DNA from: Gammaproteobacteria bacterium
GTDB lineage: Bacteria > Pseudomonadota > Gammaproteobacteria > Enterobacterales > Alteromonadaceae
Assembly: GCA_018825965.1 (NCBI GenBank)
Contig: JAHKAA010000048.1
Span: 1-64,000, forward strand
Length of the DNA stretch: 64,000 bases
Reading direction: 5' to 3'
The notes beneath the pieces were generated by a model, which was not told where the DNA came from, searched no databases, and worked only from the letters and a program-made list of their open reading frames with translations. Position numbers and translations under genes: made by a program. Each line of letters opens with the position of its first letter. Position 1 is the stretch's first letter. This document shows positions 57,245 to 64,000 of this stretch, in pieces.

Positions 57245-58732
57245 TTATGCCCCACAAGCGCGGCGCAAAAACTCATCATGTGAAAACAGCTTTGCTAAAG
57301 GCTCTTGTTTAATTGCCTTGATGCTTTTAAGCATATCTTTGAGCTGTGTATCAGAGAAAGTATCAGCCAACGGATGATAATCCCTTGGCAATAATCCTTG
57401 TCCTAACATCACCTGCAGCCATGAGCCGTCATGGAATAAATCATGTTGCTCACGGAAAATGCTGCCATCGGCCTGAAATAGCTCAATTTTATGCTTTAGC
57501 GAATCAGGAATTTGCAGCTGGCGCATATCACGCCAGAACTGGCTGTCCGTGCGTTCAGTCACATGGTAATGCAGCAATAAAAAGTCGCGTATATAGACAA
57601 ACTCGGCTTCAGATTGTTTGTTGTATTCAGCCACAGTGGCAGGCTCAATGCCATGGTGTGGGAACATTTTCAGCAAACGTACTATGCCTGATTGCACCAA
57701 ATGAATGCTGGTCGATTCCAATGGTTCAAGAAAACCACTGGATAATCCAACAGCAACCACATTGTGATGCCACTGTTTACGAGCGCGGCCTGTTTTGAAT
57801 TTAATCAGTTTAGGATCAGCCGCTGCAGTGCTTTGCAAATTTCCCATCAGCAGATCCAAAGCCTGTTGTTCAGTACAGTGGGCACTACTGAATACCATGC
57901 CATTGCCGTTACGATGCTGCAGCGGTATACGCCACTGCCAGCCCGCTTCATGCGCTATGGATCTGGTATAAGGTAACGTCTGTTCAAAACGTTCAGTTGG
58001 CACAGCCCAGGCCCGATCACAAGGTAAAACATGGCTCCAGTCGTCATAACCTACCCCGAGTTTATGTTGCAACAACAAACTGACAAAACCTGAGCAATCA
58101 ATAAATAAGTCGCCTTTTACTTCGCGACCATCTTTGAGCACTAAACTTTTGATATGACCATTGTGATGCTGAGTCACCTGCTCGACCATACCTTCAGTAC
58201 GCACTACGCCCATAGGTTCACTGAATTTACGCAGGAACGCAGCATACAAACCGGCATCAAAATGATAAGCGTAAGGCAATTCCAGAATAGGGTCTTTTGC
58301 TGTTATAGGGGCAAATTTGCCGGCTTCTGCACAAAGGTAATTTAAGTCGTAATCCCAAATGGGTGTCATATCACCAAATTGTTGCCGCGCCCTTAACCAT
58401 AAATGATGAAAATGACAGAAGGTCAGGCTGCGCCCTGGCGCGCCAAAACTATGGTAATAACTGTCGCCCTGAACACGCCAGTTCTCGAATTTAATTGCCA
58501 GTTTAATAGTGGCGTTGGTTTCACGCAGAAAATCAGCTTCGTTAATACCCAGCACCTGATTTAGCAGTCGGATCGGAGGAATAGTGGCTTCTCCAACACC
58601 GACAGTACCAATAGCTTCAGATTCAACCAGCTCAATATCAACCACTGTACCCAGTACTTTTTTCAGTAAAGAGGCACTGAGCCAGCCCGCTGTACCACCA
58701 CCCAGAATCACTACTTTTTTGATTGGAGACAT
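57245..58732 (-). CDS. Flavin-dependent tryptophan halogenase-family protein
   Basis: A 495-residue protein with the FAD-binding VVILGGGTAGWLSASLL (G-G-G-x-x-G at residues 11-16), VGVGEATIPPI and the family-specific WxWxIP motif as GWQWRIPLQHRNG (about residue 258). The catalytic lysine region and KFENWRVQGDSYYHSFG are also conserved. Known members chlorinate or brominate indoles, but many relatives in Xanthomonadales, Caulobacter and Alteromonadales sit in TonB-receptor carbohydrate loci where no halogenated product is known. It lies between the maltodextrin TonB receptor and the alpha-glucosidase, which is exactly that context. Its substrate is unknown and true halogenase activity should not be assumed. 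Confidence 0.88.
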   Translation of the reverse strand: MSPIKKVVILGGGTAGWLSASLLKKVLGTVVDIELVESEAIGTVGVGEATIPPIRLLNQVLGINEADFLRETNATIKLAIKFENWRVQGDSYYHSFGAPGRSLTFCHFHHLWLRARQQFGDMTPIWDYDLNYLCAEAGKFAPITAKDPILELPYAYHFDAGLYAAFLRKFSEPMGVVRTEGMVEQVTQHHNGHIKSLVLKDGREVKGDLFIDCSGFVSLLLQHKLGVGYDDWSHVLPCDRAWAVPTERFEQTLPYTRSIAHEAGWQWRIPLQHRNGNGMVFSSAHCTEQQALDLLMGNLQSTAAADPKLIKFKTGRARKQWHHNVVAVGLSSGFLEPLESTSIHLVQSGIVRLLKMFPHHGIEPATVAEYNKQSEAEFVYIRDFLLLHYHVTERTDSQFWRDMRQLQIPDSLKHKIELFQADGSIFREQHDLFHDGSWLQVMLGQGLLPRDYHPLADTFSDTQLKDMLKSIKAIKQEPLAKLFSHDEFLRRACGA

Positions 58733-58748
58733 GCGAATTCCCTAAAGA

Positions 58749-58775
58749 AAAACCCAGCCTTAATGGCTGGGTTTT
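58749..58775 (-). terminator. Intrinsic terminator between TonB receptor and halogenase genes
   Basis: CCCAGCC (58753-58759) and GGCTGGG (58765-58771) make a 7-bp stem flanked by AAAA/TTTT. On the minus strand it is followed by TTTTTCTTT. It lies just after the TonB receptor gene and before the halogenase start, so it should lower expression of downstream genes relative to the receptor. Confidence 0.8.
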
Positions 58776-58833
58776 AAACAGAGTTTGTCAGTAGTCAGGC
58801 AGCTAAGCTGATCCGACACAACCTCAGCCTGCA

Positions 58834-61674
58834 TTAGAACTTGTAGTTTAAGCCTAACATGAAGTTACGGCCAAAGCTCTGGTACTGTGTGATCTGACGA
58901 GCATCACCTGGATTGTTCTGAATGGTTTTTTCATCAGTTAAGTTCTGCCCCTGCAATGAAACACGCAGACCTTCCAGTGCATCAATACCTGACTCACTGA
59001 AATCATAACCAATCTGTGCATCAATCAATGAACCGCCCTGATCCATAGTCGGAGCCAGACTTAAGCTCAGACCACGGGTTTCAGTTGCAAACTGGTCACG
59101 TTTAGTGCCAGAAACACGAACTTCAAAACCGGCACGCTCATAATAAGCAGTCAGAGTGTAAATCTCTTCTGATAAACCTGGTACACGACCACCATCATCT
59201 AACTCACCATCCATAAAGGTGGCGCTGGCAACTATACCAAAGCCATCCAACACTTCGTCAATGATGTCAAATGGCACACTGGCTTGCAGCTCATAACCAC
59301 GAACAAAACCAGTTAAACCATCCTGACGGATATCCAGGCGGCCTAAGGTAGTTGCTGGCGGTAAGCCAGTACTCGTTTCATGGAACCCAGGTACATAGTA
59401 ATCAGCAAAATCATTGATTAAGGTAATATTACGGTGCCAGTTTTTCAGGTCTTTATAGAAGAAACTTGCCGCAATAAAGCCATTATCATGGAAATAATTT
59501 TCATAAGATAAATCGAACTGGTCAGCTTCTAACGGCTTCAATTCAGAATTACCTGCGTTGCCTGCAAAGGCACTGTTTAACGGATCATCATCCAGAATAT
59601 TGGTATCGTTAAAGTTAAAAGTCACCTGACTATTTGGACGTAAATCATCCAGACGTGGGCGGCTCATGACTTTAGACACAGCAGTACGGACAAACTGACT
59701 ATCCGCCACTTCAAAACTCAGGTTCATGCTTGGTAATACGTCAGTGTAATCAGTACCAGCTGATACAGGAACAGCATCTGTGAAGCGGTCAGGGCCTGAT
59801 GAGGCATTAAAACCAAAACCTTCTTGATCAGCCCGGACAATTTGCACACCGATATTACCAGTTACAGGAATAGAACCTGCGTCTGTGCTGATATCTAACA
59901 TACCGTATAAAGTGGTAATCTTTTCATTGATTTCGTAAGTGTCACCAAAACGACCATTTTCCAGGAAAGCAGCATCTGTAGCGATGTAATAACCGTTGTT
60001 ATATAAAGCTAAACTGTCATAAGCCAGAATACCGTTGATGCCAACAAAGCTTAAATCAGCCACACCTAATACGTCAGGGATAGCATCTGAGTTTGGCCAT
60101 ACATTGGCGGTCAGATAAGCGCCATTGTTGATTTTGCTCTTAGTACGGTCTTTATAAACAATACCAGTTTCCAGACCTGTGAAAATACCCCATTCCACTG
60201 CGCCGTTAAATTGCAGACGCACACTGTCCAGCTCTTCTTCAAAAATTGGTTTATTAACAAAACCATCCTGAGCTGTAGTAGGGCCGAAACCATTACCTGT
60301 ATCCTGGAATCCTGGCACCGGAGCTAATGAACCGCCCCAGGCTTGTGGGCCAGCTAAACGTATTAATGCCGGGTTAGTCAGATCAACAGGAGCAATAGTC
60401 GGGTGAGCGCCAAACATAGCACCAGATGAAGTCATTACCCATGAACGTGCACTGATAGGTCTGTTATCAGGACCTGTGCCACCTGCGCGACCTACACCTG
60501 AATAACTTTCTACATCAGTGATGGTTTTATCAACTTTGCCTGTTGAGAGGTCAAGTTCAGCAACCCAGTCATCGCTGATATTGTATTCAAGATTCAGACC
60601 AAAGGTTTTCAGCTCAGCATCCTGTTCACGGGAGTCGTTACGGATCACTGAAAAGAAGCCATCATAGTAAGCAGCAGTAGCTAAACCATCTTCAACTTCA
60701 GTGATGGTGTAAGCACCTGTACCCCACTCAGCCATACCTTCTTCCAGACCACGGCGTGCATCTGTTTCATTGAAGTTGATATACAAAGCGTCAAACTTAA
60801 CTTTTAAATCGTCGCTGGCATCGTATTCAAAAATTGCAGCAATGGAGTCACGTTCCAGCATAGCTGAACGGGTAAAAGTATCATGACCACCTAAAATAAA
60901 AGTGTCGGCAGGAACAGTAACGCCTGGTGCACCTTTAGTAGTTGCAGCGCCAGGATAACCCCAGCCACGGAACTGCTGTTCCTGACGTGGTGATTTAATA
61001 GAGGACAACACCAAAGCAAAACCTAATTTGTCATCAACAAATTTATCAATGTAGTTGATTGAGGCTTTGTGACCATGATCGTCAAAATCCGGGTTACCGG
61101 ATTCCTGGTCGTTTTGTTCGTAGTTCAGGTTCACCACAAAAGTGTCTTCTGCCGTCAGAGGACGTACAGTTTGCAAATCAACAGTACCACCTATACCTTG
61201 CGCCATCAGCGTGGCATCAGGAGTTTTGTAAACCATAGCAGTAGAAACGATTTCTGATGGGTACAGGTCGTATTCAACGCCGCGGTTGTCACCCATACCT
61301 AATAACTCGCGACCATTTAATGAAGTGCCTACGTAGTTTTCGTTAAAACCACGAACAGACAAGCCGCTGGTACGGCCATTACGACGCTCACCGGCTAAAC
61401 CTGGCAAACGTGCTAAAGATTCTGCAACGCTGGTGTCTGGCAGCTTACCAATGTCTTCTGCTGACAGCACTTCAACGATGGAGTTTTCGCTCATTTTTAT
61501 AGCCTGAGCTTTTTGTAAGCTGCCACGGAAACCCGTGATGCCTATCACTTCAATTTGTTCTTCCTGGGCATTTGCTGCCGCATTAGTTTGTTCGGCCTGT
61601 TGAGCAGAGCTATACGAGCTGAAGCCCGCAGTCGCAATTGCCATAGTGAGTATGCTTAACTTAAATTTATTCAT
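58834..61674 (-). CDS. TonB-dependent receptor, probable maltodextrin (MalA-like)
   Basis: A 946-residue outer-membrane receptor with signal MNKFKLSILTMAIATAGFSS and a TonB-box-like EEQIEVIGI right after. The plug includes LSAEDIGKLPDTSVAESLARLPGLAGERRNG, VRGFNENYVGTSLNGREL and GIGGTVDLQTVRPL, typical of the long carbohydrate TonB receptors of Xanthomonas and Caulobacter. The barrel ends with FMLGLNYKF. AAGGG precedes the ATG. It is the first gene of the locus 61674-52932, and the TGAATACGTATTCA operator lies 109 bases upstream. The gene order with GH13, GH31 and an MFS carrier supports maltooligosaccharide uptake. Confidence 0.9.
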   Translation of the reverse strand: MNKFKLSILTMAIATAGFSSYSSAQQAEQTNAAANAQEEQIEVIGITGFRGSLQKAQAIKMSENSIVEVLSAEDIGKLPDTSVAESLARLPGLAGERRNGRTSGLSVRGFNENYVGTSLNGRELLGMGDNRGVEYDLYPSEIVSTAMVYKTPDATLMAQGIGGTVDLQTVRPLTAEDTFVVNLNYEQNDQESGNPDFDDHGHKASINYIDKFVDDKLGFALVLSSIKSPRQEQQFRGWGYPGAATTKGAPGVTVPADTFILGGHDTFTRSAMLERDSIAAIFEYDASDDLKVKFDALYINFNETDARRGLEEGMAEWGTGAYTITEVEDGLATAAYYDGFFSVIRNDSREQDAELKTFGLNLEYNISDDWVAELDLSTGKVDKTITDVESYSGVGRAGGTGPDNRPISARSWVMTSSGAMFGAHPTIAPVDLTNPALIRLAGPQAWGGSLAPVPGFQDTGNGFGPTTAQDGFVNKPIFEEELDSVRLQFNGAVEWGIFTGLETGIVYKDRTKSKINNGAYLTANVWPNSDAIPDVLGVADLSFVGINGILAYDSLALYNNGYYIATDAAFLENGRFGDTYEINEKITTLYGMLDISTDAGSIPVTGNIGVQIVRADQEGFGFNASSGPDRFTDAVPVSAGTDYTDVLPSMNLSFEVADSQFVRTAVSKVMSRPRLDDLRPNSQVTFNFNDTNILDDDPLNSAFAGNAGNSELKPLEADQFDLSYENYFHDNGFIAASFFYKDLKNWHRNITLINDFADYYVPGFHETSTGLPPATTLGRLDIRQDGLTGFVRGYELQASVPFDIIDEVLDGFGIVASATFMDGELDDGGRVPGLSEEIYTLTAYYERAGFEVRVSGTKRDQFATETRGLSLSLAPTMDQGGSLIDAQIGYDFSESGIDALEGLRVSLQGQNLTDEKTIQNNPGDARQITQYQSFGRNFMLGLNYKF

Positions 61675-62063
61675 GCCCTTATCCCCGGATAGTGTGTTTT
61701 TTTTGTTTCAGACTTATATCTGTCTGGTAGTTGATATTAATCTGACCCTACTAGTTAAACTTATCGCCGCCAATGTTCAACATGAATACGTATTCACCTC
61801 CGGGTATGTCGCCCCTTTGCAGGGCATTGCTGGAATTTTGCATTGTATTGGTGCAGGCAGGCCGCTGGATCAGCTGATTTATTTGGATCACCGGAGCGGA
61901 GCTTACGCTCTAACTTAATGCAAACTTAGCTGAGTTCAGCGAAGTTGCAAGCTGACAGGCATTGATCAAATGCATAGCTGCGGCATCAGAGCCTTACAGT
62001 GCCGCTCAAAAAAGGCAGTATGACCACAGTGCTGCATTGCACCTGTTCTGAGAAAATTCCATA
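61675..62063. other. Regulatory region upstream of TonB receptor
   Basis: About 390 bases contain the TGAATACGTATTCA operator at 61783-61796 and no gene. The T-rich stretch at 61699-61708 lies in the leader. No unambiguous promoter hexamers were found. Confidence 0.5.
61783..61796. promoter_or_regulatory. LacI-type operator, maltodextrin regulon
   Basis: TGAATACGTATTCA is a perfect 14-bp palindrome identical to the core of the site at 48781-48796. It is 109 bases upstream of the TonB receptor start, a normal position for a repressor operator. Confidence 0.75.
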
Positions 62064-62092
62064 AAAAAGGCCGTGATCTAAACGGCCTTTTT
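62064..62092. terminator. Bidirectional intrinsic terminator after pullulanase gene
   Basis: AGGCCGT (62068-62074) and ACGGCCT (62082-62088) form a stem with 7-base loop, with A-runs before and T-runs after. It lies about 20 bases downstream of the pullulanase stop and should end its transcript, on the minus strand. Confidence 0.85.
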
Positions 62093-62112
62093 ACACCAGG
62101 TTTTGAGTCTGT

Positions 62113-64000
62113 TTATTCGACTTTGCTTACCCTTAACACAGGGGCTGATGGGTCTGTCGCTGTGAAGCTGACCTTATAATCCGCTTGTTCGGTAATTTGC
62201 AGTTTCAGATTCGAAGCACCTCTTGTCAGCGCTTTGTCTGTGTTGAGCGCGACATTTTGATCGGCAGAACCAAAATCAACGGTAGACCAATCGGCCGAAG
62301 CTATTTTGAACTCATGTTCAGCTACAGCCAGGTTCACTGTGACGCTATAGACGCCATCCCCTTCATATTGCAGCGGATTGTTTTCACTCCAGCCATTCAA
62401 ACTGCCGCGCAAAAACACAGTGGTCTCGCCATAAGGCACATATTCAGTCACAGTAATAACCGGAGCTTCGGCAGAAGCTGCGTTGACTGTAAAAGTGTAA
62501 CTGGAGCTTTTAGGGATAGTAATTTTCAGGTTAGAACCTCCACGACTTAAGGTTTTGGCTGCTGCTAAAGTGATTTGCTGATCAGCAGAACCAAAGTCAA
62601 CCGTGGACCAGTCTGCGGATGCCACTTTGAACTCGTAGTCACCCGCTTCAATACTGATAGTAGTGCTGTACACCCCATCTCCTGCATAGCTCATGGCGTC
62701 AGTTTCACCCCAGCCATTCATAGCGCCACGCACATAAACTGTGGTTAAACCATAAGGAGCAAAATCAGGAGCCCCCATAGTTGCATCGGCTTTTAAACCT
62801 TCGCCCTGATCGCCATTCTGAGGTTTCACAAAAACTGCTGCTGTATAGGCCGGAACAGTGAAAGTACCTTCTGTTGCTGCCTCACTGAAGCTGGCGTCCT
62901 GCACCATCAGGTCCGCCGAAGCGGCCTGCACCGGATGTAACACAAAACCTTTGGCCGTAGGCACAGTATGAGACTGTTGTTCTGAAGTGCCGTTGATCAC
63001 CACCACCACTGCGTCATGTTCAGGGTCGACGTCGGTCAGTCCTGTACCATCATCTATGCTCATCACAATCAAACCCGGTGTCAGATTTTTACCAATGTTA
63101 TGGAAACCTAAACGGTCCATCACATTCTGAGCTGTGGTCAGACGGAATAAATTGCTGCTTTTACGAATTTGCAGGAATTCATTAAATACATCTGATGAAA
63201 AATGGATCTCATCGGCACCGGCTCTGGTATTGGATTTGGTCGACACTTCGGCAATAGTTTCCCAGTTGGCACTGTTGTCCTGAGCCATGGGCAAACCTAC
63301 GTTCCAGTTATTGCTTTCTTTGCTGAAATCGACAAAGTTGAACCAGTCGCCTGAATCATAGCTGTTGCGGTCTAACGACTTGGAACGCAACAAGTCATCA
63401 CCCATTTGCAGAAACGGAATGCCCTGACTTAACACAGGAATAGCCAAAGCAATATTATTCACTCTGACCCGGTTTTCCAGGCTTAAATCAACGCCTGCAT
63501 TATGCAATTCCAGCTGTAATTTATCCCAGATCGCTTCGTTATCGTGTTTAGACACATAGTTGATAATATCGGCCGGATCTTCAGCATAACCAGCGGGCTG
63601 ACCGTTCCAGGTGACACCTGATGCCACACCCGTATTGCCACGGTAATCTTCCAGCACAAAGTCTTTTAAGGTACCGGCTAAACCAATTTCAATGTAGTTT
63701 TGCTGCTGACGCTCGCCATCTTCACCTTTGTCTGTGAATAATGCCGCACTGCGCACCGAATCCCGGATACGGTCGTTAAAAGAACCGACTTCCGTACCCG
63801 CCATATTGGCCTGACGCGCTTGTTCAAACAGACGATCATCTGCCACTTCTCCAAAGTTCCAGCCTTCGCCGTAGAAGTAAGTATCAGGATCAACAGCACG
63901 CACCAGCTCACGGGCCGCTAAAATATCAGCCTTCGGATGGTGTCCCATAATGTCAAAACGGAAGCCATCAAAGCCGTATTCACGGGCCAGCAGCACCAGC
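62113..64000 (-). CDS. Pullulanase-type GH13 alpha-1,6-glucosidase, 3' part (continues past window)
   Basis: The visible 627 or so residues are the C-terminal portion of a larger secreted enzyme; the reading frame stays open through the window edge. It has the nucleophile Asp in GFDGFRFDIMGHH, the acid in YGEGWNFGEV and YVSKHDNE, the GH13 motifs of pullulanases and limit-dextrinases (subfamilies 12-14). After about visible residue 410 come two tandem starch-binding-like modules of about 107 residues each, both starting near APYGLTTVYVRG / VPYGETTVFLRG and sharing ASADWSTVDFGSAD. It would debranch alpha-1,6 links for the downstream enzymes. Its start and lipobox lie outside the window. Confidence 0.9.
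   Translation of the reverse strand, partial: LVLLAREYGFDGFRFDIMGHHPKADILAARELVRAVDPDTYFYGEGWNFGEVADDRLFEQARQANMAGTEVGSFNDRIRDSVRSAALFTDKGEDGERQQQNYIEIGLAGTLKDFVLEDYRGNTGVASGVTWNGQPAGYAEDPADIINYVSKHDNEAIWDKLQLELHNAGVDLSLENRVRVNNIALAIPVLSQGIPFLQMGDDLLRSKSLDRNSYDSGDWFNFVDFSKESNNWNVGLPMAQDNSANWETIAEVSTKSNTRAGADEIHFSSDVFNEFLQIRKSSNLFRLTTAQNVMDRLGFHNIGKNLTPGLIVMSIDDGTGLTDVDPEHDAVVVVINGTSEQQSHTVPTAKGFVLHPVQAASADLMVQDASFSEAATEGTFTVPAYTAAVFVKPQNGDQGEGLKADATMGAPDFAPYGLTTVYVRGAMNGWGETDAMSYAGDGVYSTTISIEAGDYEFKVASADWSTVDFGSADQQITLAAAKTLSRGGSNLKITIPKSSSYTFTVNAASAEAPVITVTEYVPYGETTVFLRGSLNGWSENNPLQYEGDGVYSVTVNLAVAEHEFKIASADWSTVDFGSADQNVALNTDKALTRGASNLKLQITEQADYKVSFTATDPSAPVLRVSKVE
62130..62760. repeat. Tandem duplication of a C-terminal carbohydrate-binding module
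   Basis: Two related units about 321 bases apart (marker GATCGGCAGAACC at 62259 and GATCAGCAGAACC at 62580) encode the two C-terminal modules of the pullulanase. The DNA has diverged but the encoded ASADWSTVDFGSAD is identical. Confidence 0.75.

Noticed and set aside
61646-61918. Plus-strand 90-residue ORF upstream of the TonB receptor
   Set aside because: It overlaps the receptor's start codon and the operator on the opposite strand and has no protein-like features.

Overview
The window looks like chromosomal DNA of a gammaproteobacterium of the Alteromonadales/Chromatiales type, most plausibly Rheinheimera or a close relative. This is inferred from gene content: a leucine-attenuated leuABCD operon, DUF3718, DUF3019 and DUF3334 proteins typical of Shewanella- and Alteromonas-like bacteria, large TonB receptors, and a maltodextrin locus with a flavin halogenase. 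No insertion sequence, CRISPR array or rRNA was seen.

Layout. 1-2531: accessory DNA ending at a tRNA-Leu(UAA). It holds a frameshifted DUF2787 remnant, a protein that may belong to the uracil-DNA-glycosylase superfamily, and a PD-(D/E)XK nuclease-like protein. 3050-10017: an AT-rich block of two converging transcription units, radical SAM + cytochrome P450 on the plus strand and carbamoyltransferase + MBOAT acyltransferase + DltD/SGNH-like protein on the minus strand; it reads as a small uncharacterised biosynthetic or modification cluster. 10337-15275: leuABCD with a clear leader peptide and attenuator. 15606-22682: DUF3718 protein, a PepSY protein and TonB receptor pair behind a striking Fur-like palindrome, a hypothetical membrane-anchored protein, a TRIC-type channel, TerC and a periplasmic binding protein.

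22734-36327 is one closely packed six-gene minus-strand operon: TPR/beta-barrel outer-membrane protein, FecR-domain protein, a 2132-residue repeat lipoprotein, MBL-fold hydrolase, CHASE2-adenylate/guanylate cyclase, and GAF-HD-GYP phosphodiesterase. It looks like an envelope-to-second-messenger signalling system. 36600-47066 holds comM, a Bcr/CflA exporter, a binding protein, a sugar acetyltransferase, DUF3334, an OmpV/DUF3019/two-component operon, a LacI regulator and rlmF.

47155-64000 is largely a maltodextrin/alpha-glucan utilisation region: MFS sugar transporter, GH13 cyclomaltodextrinase-like enzyme, GH31 alpha-glucosidase, flavin-dependent halogenase, TonB receptor and the 3' part of a secreted pullulanase-type enzyme. 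The same 14-bp palindrome (TGAATACGTATTCA) lies upstream of both the MFS transporter and the TonB receptor, and the LacI-type gene at 45042 is the obvious candidate to bind it. Interposed are an M13 peptidase, a DCC-family (DUF393) protein and an orphan flagellin-like/FlaF-like pair. Where sequence favours an internal start, the features use it and explain why.
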